Shown here piece by piece: positions 44,769 through 53,385 of a stretch of 64,000 bases of DNA. Each line of letters starts with the position of its first letter. The stretch's first letter is position 1. The notes beneath the pieces are model-generated. The model was given only the letters and a program-made list of their open reading frames with translations, searched no databases and had not been told where the DNA came from. This stretch comes from Euryarchaeota archaeon UBA103 (GTDB lineage: Archaea > Thermoplasmatota > Poseidoniia > Poseidoniales > Thalassarchaeaceae): assembly GCA_002506825.1 (NCBI GenBank), contig DAYH01000030.1, positions 6,066 to 70,065 of the forward strand, written 5' to 3'. The position numbers and the translations under genes were made by a program.

Positions 44769-45353
44769 ATGAATATGGTCAGAATCTTGTCAATACTTCC
44801 GGGCCTTGTGGGCGGCCTGTGTGTATTGATGGTCCTTGGTAGCCTTATTGGGATAGATGTGGAAAATTCACGTACTGACGTCCCCATCGTACCGTGTACT
44901 GATGATTCTGTTGGTTGTCCAGTTGGGATGACTGGTGAAGATTTGATAGTGCCTCCCGCATTCGTGTTGCTAGAGATAAGTATGAAGCTGGAATGGGACG
45001 AACCGGATAGAAGTTGGATTGGAGTTGTTGACGCGAAGTATGAAGAAGATTGCCCTCCTGATTCCAATGGCCTTACTTCTTGTACATCTGATGACTTTGA
45101 ATTCATTGCAGGAGGTCCTGATTCCTTAGATGGAAGCTTAGAGTTTGTGTTAGAGCCGGGAAAATATCGTTTTGTAACGGCTGGAAAGGATGGCTCCACC
45201 CTTGACGAACAATTGGTCACTATTGAACCTGAAATTCATCTAGCTGGATTTGTAGAGATACTACTTGCCGCCATAGGATTGACACTGCTTCTAGGTGCTA
45301 GCCAGATGGCATTTCCTCTCAGGGAGATGTGGAAGCGCTTTAGAGAAGCGTAA
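44769..45353 (+). CDS. Hypothetical membrane protein with two membrane helices
   Basis: A 194-residue protein that I do not recognise. A membrane helix near residues 5-28 is followed by an extracellular domain of about 125 residues with four or five Cys and many beta-like stretches (VIVP, FVLLEISMKLEW, EFVLEPGKYRFVTAG). A second helix lies near 160-178 and a basic tail ends the protein. The paired cysteines suggest disulfides outside the cell. It follows the DUF2116-like gene by 14 bases. Confidence 0.65.
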   Translation: MNMVRILSILPGLVGGLCVLMVLGSLIGIDVENSRTDVPIVPCTDDSVGCPVGMTGEDLIVPPAFVLLEISMKLEWDEPDRSWIGVVDAKYEEDCPPDSNGLTSCTSDDFEFIAGGPDSLDGSLEFVLEPGKYRFVTAGKDGSTLDEQLVTIEPEIHLAGFVEILLAAIGLTLLLGASQMAFPLREMWKRFREA

Positions 45354-45398
45354 ATCTAGCATAGATTGCTTGAATAACCTATTCCTACTCGTAGTAGC

Positions 45399-45515
45399 AT
45401 GTCTGACCGCTGCCCGGGGTGTGGATCAAAAATGGATATTGGCGGCCTGCCTATCTCCATAGGCGGCTTCGATATGTATTGCACGACGTGCGGACACATT
45501 TGGCACATCAATTAG
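45399..45515 (+). CDS. 38-residue zinc-ribbon small protein
   Basis: A 39-codon frame from ATG to TAG. The peptide starts MSDRCPGCGSK and ends CTTCGHIWHIN, so it has two CxxC knuckles 20 residues apart, a complete minimal zinc-ribbon. It is too short for usual gene-calling limits. The stop overlaps the stop of the convergent NOG1-type GTPase in a shared TTAG. The regular Cys pattern argues strongly for a real protein. No function is known; short zinc-ribbons of this kind can bind nucleic acid or act as accessory subunits. Confidence 0.75.
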   Translation: MSDRCPGCGSKMDIGGLPISIGGFDMYCTTCGHIWHIN

Positions 45516-46546
45516 GACAGGTCATTTCTAGGCCAGTCCTCTGGTAGAATTAGAGGGTCTACTATATCGTCAGCGGCAATCATTTCAACAAGCCTTTCTC
45601 TCAAATGCTCCATTCCCTCCCCCGTGATTGAGCTGATGGCTAAGTCATTCCCCCTTTCTGCAGATTGGTGTAAGTCTAATTTACTGTGAACGACGAGGAT
45701 TGGCCTCTCTGAGATCAACCCACTTACTTCTTCAAGTAGATTCATTTGCTCGTCTAGGTTAGTCGTTGCATCTGGCGTTGGATCTATCAAGAACAAAAGT
45801 ACATCCCCCACATTCTCCAAGGCCGCAATGGCCTGCATCTCGATATTATTCCTCTCGACCATAGGCCTGTCTAGAAGGCCGGGGGTATCGACCATCTGAT
45901 ATTTTCTCCTTCGATGCATGAAGTGGCCAAGGTGTAATTGCTTGGTAGTGAATGGATATGCCGCGACCTCGGGCTCTCCGCTCGATAGAGAATTAATCAA
46001 AGCAGATTTACCTACATTGGGAGATCCGGCTACCACAATACAAGGTTCGGTAGAATCTATAGAAGGTAGCTTTCTTAGTATATCACGAGCCTCCCCCAGC
46101 CATTCTATTTCTGGAGAAATTTGCTCAATTATTGAAGAGAATCTGCCATATGCCGATCTTCTGGCCTGGTGAAATCCATCTATATCCCTGAGCCTTAGAA
46201 TCTTTCTTTGAGTATCTCCTGCTATCGATCTTACTCTTTCTGCCCCCCATTGAATCGCACCTAGACTCTTCCTGTAATTGTCATTACCGACAGCTGCGTC
46301 TACGAGAGCTTGATCAAATTCGGATAAGGCATTCAAACTGGGCCACCTCTCAACGTATGCAATGAGTGTGGTATCAATTACTGCAGCCGCGGACTGTACC
46401 ATCTTATTCATCTGCTTTCTAACTCTGTGATACTTATCTGGATCCTCTACGGTATCCGACTGTCTACTGGCCTTTCTGAAAGCCTTATCGAGAATCTCAT
46501 CTGTTTTCAAAACAGTTGGGATTTTTCTCCATTCGATTGATGCCAT
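45512..46546 (-). CDS. NOG1-type GTPase, ribosome biogenesis
   Basis: A 344-residue P-loop GTPase of the Obg/NOG1 group that acts in large-subunit assembly. An N-terminal helical region typical of NOG1 precedes the G domain: G1 GSPNVGKSA, a G2 Thr in YPFTTKQ, G3 DTPGL, and G4 as HSKLD, where the usual Asn of NKxD is Ser. The ATG at 46546 is preferred over a TTG thirteen codons before. It is divergent from the next gene, and its stop overlaps that of the 38-residue zinc-ribbon gene. Confidence 0.88.
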   Translation of the reverse strand: MASIEWRKIPTVLKTDEILDKAFRKASRQSDTVEDPDKYHRVRKQMNKMVQSAAAVIDTTLIAYVERWPSLNALSEFDQALVDAAVGNDNYRKSLGAIQWGAERVRSIAGDTQRKILRLRDIDGFHQARRSAYGRFSSIIEQISPEIEWLGEARDILRKLPSIDSTEPCIVVAGSPNVGKSALINSLSSGEPEVAAYPFTTKQLHLGHFMHRRRKYQMVDTPGLLDRPMVERNNIEMQAIAALENVGDVLLFLIDPTPDATTNLDEQMNLLEEVSGLISERPILVVHSKLDLHQSAERGNDLAISSITGEGMEHLRERLVEMIAADDIVDPLILPEDWPRNDLS

Positions 46547-46629
46547 GTGTCTTCCTGACTCTACGACAAACCCTTTCCTATTCAAGACAGTAGCCAGAAA
46601 TTGTATGGATTTTCAAATCAAGCCCTTTT

Positions 46630-46638
46630 TCTATATGG
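46630..46638 (+). promoter_or_regulatory. TATA-like element upstream of the gene at 46655
   Basis: TCTATATGG preceded by a T-run lies about 21 bases before the ATG at 46655, fitting a leaderless transcript. No SD is seen before that ATG, which supports this reading. Confidence 0.4.
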
Positions 46639-46654
46639 ACCCCGCCGAAAGCAC

Positions 46655-47092
46655 ATGCCCGACATATCCAGTACACTTCCCGATTGGGCGATAAAGATTC
46701 ATCGAGCCCACGGTTCTCCTGAATTGAATGATATTCAGGATGTTTTTCATGGTCCTCTTTCAAGTCGTAGCGCTGGGCTGAGAAAGGATGACATCATTGA
46801 GATAATTATTGATTCTAGAGCTATTTCTACTGGTAGTGAAAATATTGCAAGGGGGATGCTGATCGGGACTACAAGAAACGCTGTTGAGATCATGGATGAT
46901 GCCGGCATATTCAGATCCATAGCCCGAGATGTGATTGTGGAAGTAAGGCTGATCGCCCATATGAGAGTCCCCTATCTTGAAGATAGGGAAATGATGACCT
47001 TCGAGAAAGAGGATATGCGACGTAGATCAAGTATGCAAGAAAAGGCTGAGCAGATGGCTGATGGCGGCATGGATAGCCACCTGTGGGGTTGA
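46655..47092 (+). CDS. Hypothetical protein heading a short redox/pterin operon
   Basis: A 145-residue soluble protein that I do not recognise. The central part has alternating strand-like stretches (DIIEIIID, GMLIGTTRNAVEIMD, RDVIVEVRLIAHMR) that could form a small beta barrel, Sm-like or PRC-like in outline; this is a guess. A charged helical tail rich in Glu, Arg and Met follows. The ATG at 46655 is chosen because a TATA-like element sits just upstream. The pterin dehydratase gene begins three bases after the stop. Confidence 0.65.
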   Translation: MPDISSTLPDWAIKIHRAHGSPELNDIQDVFHGPLSSRSAGLRKDDIIEIIIDSRAISTGSENIARGMLIGTTRNAVEIMDDAGIFRSIARDVIVEVRLIAHMRVPYLEDREMMTFEKEDMRRRSSMQEKAEQMADGGMDSHLWG

Positions 47093-47095
47093 GAA

Positions 47096-47425
47096 ATGGG
47101 CGGCTTAGAAGGTAAAGATTGTGTGCCGTGCAGAGGAGGTGTACCTCCTCTAGACGAAGAAGATTCACTGGAGCTGCTGAGTCAAATTAATGAGGATTGG
47201 TCACTGATAGAAAATCATCATATTGAGAGGACTTGGGACTTCGACAATTTCGAGGACGCTCTAGAATTTGTAAATTCTGCAGGCGGAATATGCGAAGATG
47301 AGGGGCATCACGCTGATTTCGAATTGGGATGGGGAAGGGCCAAGGCAATTATTTGGACTCACAAGATTGACGGTTTAACAGAGTCAGACTTCATTCTAGC
47401 CGCTAAATTGGACCTTCTGGGCTAG
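47096..47425 (+). CDS. phhB: Pterin-4a-carbinolamine dehydratase-like protein
   Basis: A 109-residue member of the PCD/DCoH family, which dehydrates 4a-hydroxytetrahydrobiopterin in pterin recycling or related pterin chemistry. The family site is seen as EDEGHHADFELG with the paired His, followed by a Trp and Thr-His in IIWTHKIDGLTESDF. A short N-terminal CxxC (DCVPCRGG) is a common variant. It sits between an unknown protein and a nitroreductase in a tight same-strand run. Confidence 0.88.
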   Translation: MGGLEGKDCVPCRGGVPPLDEEDSLELLSQINEDWSLIENHHIERTWDFDNFEDALEFVNSAGGICEDEGHHADFELGWGRAKAIIWTHKIDGLTESDFILAAKLDLLG

Positions 47426-47433
47426 GAATTTTC

Positions 47434-48006
47434 ATGGCTACCGTTCAAGATACTCTGAACAGCAGAAGAACTGTTTATCGATTCACAGATAAAGTAGTAG
47501 AAAGATCAGACCTAGAGATGGCATTTGAGGCCGCCAGTAACGCCCCTTGTCACAAGCAGACACACCCCTGGAATTACTATGTCTTAGGAGAGGAAACAAG
47601 GCTAAAGCTACTACCTATGGTGATTTCTATGGCTAAAGAGAAAATCACCAAGGGCAATGGAGGCGAGTCCTTGACCTCTGTTGACAGAGCGGTTTCGAAG
47701 ATTATTGATGCCCCCATATTAATCGCAGTTACAACTAAACTTAGTCCTGAGGATTCTTTCAGGGAAGAGGAGGACTACGCAGCAACTGTTTGTTCCTTGC
47801 ATAATCTTGTTCTATCCCTGTGGGGCGAAGGGATTGGATCGCAATGGAGTACAGGTAGTATCACAAGACATTCTTCCACATACAGCGTATTAGAAATTGA
47901 TGAGGAAATGGAAAGGATTGTTGGATTCCTCAAGGCCGGTTATCCAGAATCTATTCCCAACAAGGAGAAAAAGAGTCCAAATGAGATTAGGAAATACCTA
48001 CCCTAG
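47434..48006 (+). CDS. Nitroreductase-family FMN oxidoreductase
   Basis: A 190-residue FMN-dependent reductase that uses NAD(P)H to reduce nitro compounds, quinones or flavins. The N-terminal SRRTVYRFTDKVV carries the FMN phosphate-binding Arg residues, NAPCHKQTHPWNYYV matches the conserved PSxxNxQPW-like region in altered form, and GIGSQWSTGS matches the family's C-terminal glycine-rich segment. The physiological substrate is unknown. It lies eight bases after the pterin dehydratase. Confidence 0.85.
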   Translation: MATVQDTLNSRRTVYRFTDKVVERSDLEMAFEAASNAPCHKQTHPWNYYVLGEETRLKLLPMVISMAKEKITKGNGGESLTSVDRAVSKIIDAPILIAVTTKLSPEDSFREEEDYAATVCSLHNLVLSLWGEGIGSQWSTGSITRHSSTYSVLEIDEEMERIVGFLKAGYPESIPNKEKKSPNEIRKYLP

Positions 48007-48021
48007 GAAAATGGTGATAAC

Positions 48022-49044
48022 ATGAAGAAAGTGATATACCCCAAGGTTGGAGGTGTTGACTCAATAGAAATACTAGACGTCGAAGAACCTCAGGCTTCTG
48101 AGGGAGAAGTGGTTGTTAGAATCCATAGGGCGGGCATAAATTTCGCGGATCTTATGATGAGGCAGGGGCTATATGGGTCGAATCCTGATTTTCCATTCAC
48201 GCCCGGTTATGAGGCGTCTGGAGTAATAATTAGTTTGGGTAAGGGCGTAAAGGGACTAGAGTTGGGAGATAGAGTTCTTGCAATGACTGGTTTCGGAGGA
48301 TATTCAGAGAAGGTTTCAATCCCCAGTTCTAGAGTTTTCAAATTACCAGATTCTGTAACTTTTGACCAGGCGGCCGCGATCCCCGTTACCTATGGAACAG
48401 CATACCATATGCTATTCCACCTAGGGAGGATTTCACCCGGCGACTCTGTACTAATTCATCATGCCGCGGGAGGCGTGGGAACTGCTGTCGCTCAATTGTG
48501 TAAAGTTGCAGGAGCATCGGTTGTGATTGGCACTGCCTCCGCACCAAAGAAGGAGTTCGTAGAGTCAATTGGAGTGAAGTTTGTAGACAGGGAAACAGAG
48601 GATTTTGTCAAGATTTGCAAAGACATGACTGGAGGCAAGGGAGTTCATCACGCTATTGACCCCGTTGGCGGGAAGAATCTGATGAGATCATACAAAGCCA
48701 CTAGAAGAGGTGGCAAGGTGTACTTCTTTGGCGCATCATCTGCAGTTAAGGGAGATAAGAGATCTATTATCTCTGCATTCAGAATGTGGTTAAATACGCC
48801 AAAATTTAATCCAATTAAGATGATGTCATCGAATAAAGCTATTTTTGGAGTTCATATGGGACTTCTGGATGATAATACAATCTTTGAGGGACATCTAAGC
48901 GCACTTTCTAAGATGCTGGAAGATAATGAAATTGATCCGATAATAGACAGTATTTGGAGATTTGAACGCGTCTCTGAGGCACAGATGCACATGCATGACC
49001 GTAAGAATCGTGGAAAGATACTCCTTGACTTTGCTCCAGAGTGA
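48022..49044 (+). CDS. Zinc-independent MDR oxidoreductase, VAT-1/quinone-reductase-like
   Basis: A 340-residue medium-chain reductase without the structural zinc site. The NADPH-binding loop is HHAAGGVGTAVAQL, and PGYEASGVI and GDRVLAMTGFGGYSE match the catalytic domain. The RMWLNTPKFNPIKMM region is typical of the VAT-1 branch, so VAT-1-like quinone or enone reductase is the best family call. GGTGA lies directly before the ATG. It follows the nitroreductase by 15 bases, so redox genes are clustered here. Confidence 0.87.
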   Translation: MKKVIYPKVGGVDSIEILDVEEPQASEGEVVVRIHRAGINFADLMMRQGLYGSNPDFPFTPGYEASGVIISLGKGVKGLELGDRVLAMTGFGGYSEKVSIPSSRVFKLPDSVTFDQAAAIPVTYGTAYHMLFHLGRISPGDSVLIHHAAGGVGTAVAQLCKVAGASVVIGTASAPKKEFVESIGVKFVDRETEDFVKICKDMTGGKGVHHAIDPVGGKNLMRSYKATRRGGKVYFFGASSAVKGDKRSIISAFRMWLNTPKFNPIKMMSSNKAIFGVHMGLLDDNTIFEGHLSALSKMLEDNEIDPIIDSIWRFERVSEAQMHMHDRKNRGKILLDFAPE

Positions 49045-49071
49045 TAGCGTCCCTAATGCCCCTTAATTGGC

Positions 49072-49482
49072 CTAAAGCCTAACTGGCCTAGTGGCACCAC
49101 AGGCTTGACATTTCAGGAGAGTGGTCCTATCCTCCTTGATGAATCTCGTATCTGGGGCTCTGCATTGGTTACACAGGATGAATGTCTTGACATAGCTCAC
49201 TAGTTTTTCCTTGATTCTCTTGGGCGGCACTCTTCCCTTCAGCATTATTCGCGATTGTTCCCTAGTTCCTGAAGTTCCTAGCTCATTGAGAAGATACTGA
49301 TACACATGATTTGCATCCCTGTCCATTGCGTCAACTACATCTGAGAAATTTCTCAGAATGGTTTGACTACCCTCAATCAGTATTTCTGGTTCTGGCATAG
49401 TCCATCTTGACCTCTGACTAATTCCTTCTGGAATTCTTTCACGAGCCCTGTCGAGAAGTTCTTCGTAGTCGAAACCATCCAT
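49072..49482 (-). CDS. Translation initiation factor aIF2 subunit beta
   Basis: A 136-residue beta subunit of the heterotrimeric factor that brings initiator tRNA to the archaeal ribosome. An N-terminal helix (DYEELLDRARERIP) binds the gamma subunit, followed by an alpha-beta core and a C-terminal zinc-ribbon with CNQC and CQAC. The ATG at 49482 is chosen because archaeal aIF2-beta usually starts close to this helix; a TTG at 49539 would add 19 residues. It is convergent with the MDR gene and divergent from dut. Confidence 0.93.
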   Translation of the reverse strand: MDGFDYEELLDRARERIPEGISQRSRWTMPEPEILIEGSQTILRNFSDVVDAMDRDANHVYQYLLNELGTSGTREQSRIMLKGRVPPKRIKEKLVSYVKTFILCNQCRAPDTRFIKEDRTTLLKCQACGATRPVRL

Positions 49483-49569
49483 ACTGTTCCGAACATACCA
49501 CTCCTTTTCACCCCACCGGGAGATACGACTATCGGGCAAGGTAAAATCTTGATACCTCTGGGAGAGGTC

Positions 49570-50019
49570 ATGGAAGAGTCACTAGAGGTCATGGTCGCGA
49601 GAACAGAGGATGATGCAAGACTGCCAACCAGAGGTAGTGAATATGCCGCGGGATGGGACCTTTATGCTCTTGAAGAGTCTGTAGTCCCATTTAGGAAAAG
49701 CGTGAAGCTACGAACTGGACTGAGGGTGGCAATTCCCGTGGGGTACGAAGGACAAGTTAGAGCCAGATCTTCCTTGGGCTCAAAGGGCCTAATACTGCCA
49801 CACAGCATTGGAACTATTGATGCAGACTATAGGGGCGAGCTGTTTGTTCTTATGACATGGATTGGGGAAGGCGAATCATACACAGTGAAGGCCGGAGAAA
49901 GAATCGCCCAACTATTGATTTCTCCGATCCCTGAGGTTTCTTTCAAAGAGGTTTCAATAGCACAATTGGGAGATACCAAGAGAGGAGATGGGGGATTTGG
50001 GAGTACCGGTCGTTTCTAG
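49570..50019 (+). CDS. dut: dUTP diphosphatase, trimeric type
   Basis: A 149-residue dUTPase that hydrolyses dUTP to dUMP and keeps uracil out of DNA. All five family motifs are visible: AAGWDLYA, ARSSLGSKG, GTIDADYRGE, RIAQLLI and RGDGGFGSTG. The length is that of the trimeric bacterial/eukaryotic form. ATGs at 49570 and 49591 both follow GAGGTC; the first keeps the N-terminal strand, and a TTG at 49549 is another option. Confidence 0.94.
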   Translation: MEESLEVMVARTEDDARLPTRGSEYAAGWDLYALEESVVPFRKSVKLRTGLRVAIPVGYEGQVRARSSLGSKGLILPHSIGTIDADYRGELFVLMTWIGEGESYTVKAGERIAQLLISPIPEVSFKEVSIAQLGDTKRGDGGFGSTGRF

Positions 50020-50088
50020 CTGCCTGCAACTAGAGATTTTCAATACTCTATTCTCAATAGGTTCATAGGAAGCGGATGGTGGCCCAGT

Positions 50089-50673
50089 ATGATGACAAGT
50101 AGCGTGGATGATTTACGAGCCACCGTAGAAGAATACCGTTCCAAGGGGCTCAATACCCAGCAGATCGCTGATGAGATGTCCCTTTCCCAGACCACCATCA
50201 AGTGGCTTTCCTCTGGCGGAGTAGGTTCTGAAGATAGGCCTGATGACATTAGAGTAGGATGGAGGTCTATTGCTGTTAAAGCCGGAAGGATAGAGGCGAT
50301 TTCATATGTCTTCTGCGATATCTTAGAAGAAGAAATTGGAGACGACGTAGATACCATCGTTGGAATCAGCATCAATGGAATCGCATTTGCTCAGGCCATA
50401 GGCGGACAGCTGGATCTTGACTTGGCTGTAAGTAGGAGTATCAGTGATGATGGTGCCGGACATATTTCGGAGGTCTTCGCTGACGTGGAAGGGAAGAAAT
50501 GTGTTGTGGTTGATGACGTTCTTTCTGGAGGAACAACTATGGCTAAGACAGTGAATAATCTAAGAGCGGCCGGAGCCGAAGTAAAGTTATGCATGGTTCT
50601 TGCGAATAAGTCCCACAGAAATGAAATCGAGGGCGTTCCTCTGCGTGGACTTGTCAGAGTAGTGACTGTCTGA
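50089..50673 (+). CDS. gfcR: GfcR/orotate phosphoribosyltransferase-like transcription regulator
   Basis: A 194-residue protein with an N-terminal helix-turn-helix at about 10-42 (GLNTQQIADEMSLSQTTIKWL) and a type I phosphoribosyltransferase domain with the PRPP loop CVVVDDVLSGGTTMAK. This pairing is typical of archaeal PyrE-like regulators such as GfcR, which act in sugar or nucleotide gene control. Whether it is enzymatically active is unclear. It starts 70 bases after dut; lysS follows after nine bases. Confidence 0.85.
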   Translation: MMTSSVDDLRATVEEYRSKGLNTQQIADEMSLSQTTIKWLSSGGVGSEDRPDDIRVGWRSIAVKAGRIEAISYVFCDILEEEIGDDVDTIVGISINGIAFAQAIGGQLDLDLAVSRSISDDGAGHISEVFADVEGKKCVVVDDVLSGGTTMAKTVNNLRAAGAEVKLCMVLANKSHRNEIEGVPLRGLVRVVTV

Positions 50674-50682
50674 GGAAGAGAA

Positions 50683-52251
50683 ATGCACTGGGCAGATTTC
50701 AGAGCTCAGAGATTGTCTGAGAGGGAAGTACCGCAAGTAATAGTCTCTGGGATAACTCCCTCGGGCGAATTTCATATTGGCCACCTTAGAGAAATTCTAA
50801 CGGCTGAGATGATCCATAGGGCTTGTCTCGATTCTGGACTTGAGTCAAGGTATGTCTTCATTGTGGATTCTATGGATCCATTACGCAGAGTGTATGACTT
50901 TCTATCTCCTGAATATGAGAAATATATTGGTGTGCCTTTAGCATATATTCCAGCGCCAAGTCCTGACGGAACGCCAAGTACTGATTCTGGTAGCTATGCT
51001 GATCACTTCTTGAATCCATTTCTAGAATCCCTAAGGGAGATAGGAGTATTCCCGGAAATAGAGATGAATCATGAGGCTTACGAAGATGGGAGATTCTCAG
51101 AAAAGATTGACCTCGCCATAGGCAAGAGGGAAGAGATTAGAGAGATCATTATGAATATCTCTGGAAGGGACCTGCCTAAAGACTGGTTTCCCTACAGCCC
51201 TCGTGGTTCAGATGGAAGTATGGATGGGGTCCAAGTTACTGGTTACGAATATCCCTTTGTCCATTGGGAGGACTCCCATGGCATTACGGGGAGGGCCGAT
51301 ATCAGGAAGGCAGAAGGAAAGATGCCCTGGAGAATTGATTGGGCCGCTCGATGGATAATACATCAAGTAACCTGTGAACCTGCAGGAAAGGACCACGGCG
51401 CCGCAGGAGGAAGTTTCGATACGGGTATACCGATTTGTGAAGTTCTTGGAGGAAAACCCCCTGAGAAAATAGTTTATGAATGGATTCAACTCAAAGGGAT
51501 GGGGCCGATGTCGAGTTCATCAGGAGTTACAATAGGACCGATGGAAGCCCTTTCATTAGTTCCTCCAGAAATCCTCCGATATGTCATAGCAAGGAGTAAA
51601 ATTGGGCGACATATTGAGTTTGATACTGGATCCGCACTGTTCGAAATGGCTGATGAATACGAACGACTTCTTTCTAGGGTCGAAACTGGTGAGGTTACAA
51701 AACGCATGCAGACGAGGATCGATACCACAAAAGGGGCCCTTAGACTGAGTCAGGTTGTAAGAAATTCTGATCCCTCTGAATCTATTGGAGGCGTTTCTTT
51801 CAGGCATCTATCTATGCTTGCACAAATTAAGTCCTCGGATGATGAAGTCTGGGGATCTTTGAGAAATAGCGGCCATCTATCTGGAGAACCTGGGGATTCA
51901 TTGGTGATTAGATTGGGCAAGATGAGGAATTGGATCGATGGAAAACACTTTCCCGAAGATGCCAGAATAGTAATTCAGACCATTATTGGAGAGGAATTTA
52001 GTGATAATACGACAGAAGAGCAGCGGTTGTTTTTGAGAGGATTAAGCAAATCTCTGGAGAATTGCGAATGGGACCAGGATTCCATCAAAGATACGATTAG
52101 GGAATGTATGGGAAATTACGGACTGAAGGGAAAGGATGGCTTCGCGGCACTATACTGGGCCCTACTTGGAAGAAGGCACGGACCGAGGGCATCGGCCCTG
52201 ATTTCTGAGATGGATAGGGATGCTTTAATCCAGCTTCTGAAGGGTGTGTGA
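50683..52251 (+). CDS. lysS: Lysyl-tRNA synthetase, class I
   Basis: A 522-residue archaeal class I LysRS. The HIGH motif is seen in PSGEFHIGHLRE near residue 30. The region aligned to KMSKS reads GMGPMSSSSGVTIG near 275: both lysines of the usual KMSSSKG form are absent. The rest is full length and intact, with a helical C-terminal anticodon domain. Its stop overlaps a possible GTG start of the next gene, so translation may be coupled. Confidence 0.92.
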   Translation: MHWADFRAQRLSEREVPQVIVSGITPSGEFHIGHLREILTAEMIHRACLDSGLESRYVFIVDSMDPLRRVYDFLSPEYEKYIGVPLAYIPAPSPDGTPSTDSGSYADHFLNPFLESLREIGVFPEIEMNHEAYEDGRFSEKIDLAIGKREEIREIIMNISGRDLPKDWFPYSPRGSDGSMDGVQVTGYEYPFVHWEDSHGITGRADIRKAEGKMPWRIDWAARWIIHQVTCEPAGKDHGAAGGSFDTGIPICEVLGGKPPEKIVYEWIQLKGMGPMSSSSGVTIGPMEALSLVPPEILRYVIARSKIGRHIEFDTGSALFEMADEYERLLSRVETGEVTKRMQTRIDTTKGALRLSQVVRNSDPSESIGGVSFRHLSMLAQIKSSDDEVWGSLRNSGHLSGEPGDSLVIRLGKMRNWIDGKHFPEDARIVIQTIIGEEFSDNTTEEQRLFLRGLSKSLENCEWDQDSIKDTIRECMGNYGLKGKDGFAALYWALLGRRHGPRASALISEMDRDALIQLLKGV

Positions 52252-52262
52252 AGGGCTTAATC

Positions 52263-52988
52263 ATGAGAACTGACCACCTACCATTCCCAATGCCTGAACG
52301 CCCTCATTCATTAGTTCAAGAGTGGAAGAATCTGACATTTATGCATTGGGAGGTTGATCCAATGAAGTTAGCCAAGTACATTCCAGATGGGTTGGAGATT
52401 GATCTCTTCGAGGGTAGGGCGTTCATTGGTACAATTCCATTTACTATGGCCAATGTCAGGCCAAGGCTATTATTCCCAATACCTGGAATATCCACTTTTC
52501 CTGAAGTTAATATCAGAACTTATGTGAGGGAGGGGGGACGTGGAGGAGTTCTTTTCTTGACTCTCGAGGCGCAGAGCCTGATTACTTGCTCCTATGCGCC
52601 CAGGGCCTATGGGTTACCATATAGATACTCAGTAGCTAGTGTCCAGTCCAGAAACGGACTATATCGGTGGAACACCAGTAGAAAGGACGGTAGTCATGAG
52701 CTAGTTGGTGAATGCGAATGGTACGAGCAAGACGAGTCGGCGCTAAAGGGAACTCTAGAAGAGTTTCTTTTCGAAAGGTACTGTCTTTACACATTCCATC
52801 GGGGTAATTTGTGTATAGCCTATACTCATCATGAACCCTGGAAATTTGGCCTAGGAAATGTGAAATTGCACTCTAACTCCCTCACTGAAGAGTTCGATCT
52901 GGGAATTGATGACGTCTTAAGTCCCGACTTAGTACACGTTTCAGAGGGAGTATATGTCAGAACTTGGTCTACGGAGGTGGTCAGATAG
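52263..52988 (+). CDS. DUF2071 (YqjF-like) protein
   Basis: A 241-residue protein of the YqjF/DUF2071 family, function unknown. The family features are the N-terminal PHSLVQEWKNLTFMHWEVDPMKLAKYIP region, GRAFIGTIPFTMANVRPR, and FPEVNIRTYV. The ATG at 52263 with GAAGGG six bases upstream is preferred over a GTG at 52248 that overlaps the lysS stop. The DCC-family thiol gene overlaps its end by 25 bases. Family neighbours in bacteria often include redox or lipid genes, but no role is set. Confidence 0.82.
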   Translation: MRTDHLPFPMPERPHSLVQEWKNLTFMHWEVDPMKLAKYIPDGLEIDLFEGRAFIGTIPFTMANVRPRLLFPIPGISTFPEVNIRTYVREGGRGGVLFLTLEAQSLITCSYAPRAYGLPYRYSVASVQSRNGLYRWNTSRKDGSHELVGECEWYEQDESALKGTLEEFLFERYCLYTFHRGNLCIAYTHHEPWKFGLGNVKLHSNSLTEEFDLGIDDVLSPDLVHVSEGVYVRTWSTEVVR

Positions 52989-53377
52989 TTCTCGAAGGCT
53001 CCCGTGACGTATTGATTCTCGATGGAGATTGTGGTCTCTGTCACCGCTTGGCGGACTTCTTAGATAAGCGAATTATTGATAGAGAATTATTGGCGTTCAG
53101 ACCGGGTAATTCTAAGGATGCTGAGATGCTATTTTCTAGAATGCCGGAATCGTTGAGACGTGTCGATACAGTATACCTGATTAGAGATGGAAGAACATAC
53201 ATACGATCCGCAGCGGCAATACGTTGTCTTCTTTACCTGGGACCACACTGGAGAGTCATTTTCCCACTGTTGTGGATAGTTCCCCTCCCCCTTAGGGATT
53301 TATCATATCGAATAGTTGCTAAATACAGACATCTCTTCTTCAAGCGTCCTGAGAAATGTACTTTCAGGGTAGATTAG
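52964..53377 (+). CDS. DCC-family (DUF393) thiol-disulfide oxidoreductase-like protein
   Basis: A 137-residue protein with the DGDCGLC motif near the N-terminus that names the DCC family, followed by FRPGN, VDTVYLIRDGRTYIRS and a C-terminal hydrophobic part (WRVIFPLLWIVPLPLRDL). A thioredoxin-like fold and redox role are inferred in the family. The TTG at 52964 is the only usable upstream start and overlaps the preceding gene by 25 bases; the true start is uncertain. The next gene begins nine bases after the stop. Confidence 0.8.
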   Translation: MVYGGGQIVLEGSRDVLILDGDCGLCHRLADFLDKRIIDRELLAFRPGNSKDAEMLFSRMPESLRRVDTVYLIRDGRTYIRSAAAIRCLLYLGPHWRVIFPLLWIVPLPLRDLSYRIVAKYRHLFFKRPEKCTFRVD

Positions 53378-53385
53378 GTGATTAG

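Noticed and set aside
44711..45220. 169-codon open frame on the minus strand opposite the two-helix membrane protein
   Set aside because: The plus-strand frame has a clear membrane-domain layout and follows its neighbour closely; the minus frame is Ser/Pro/Thr-rich and lacks features.
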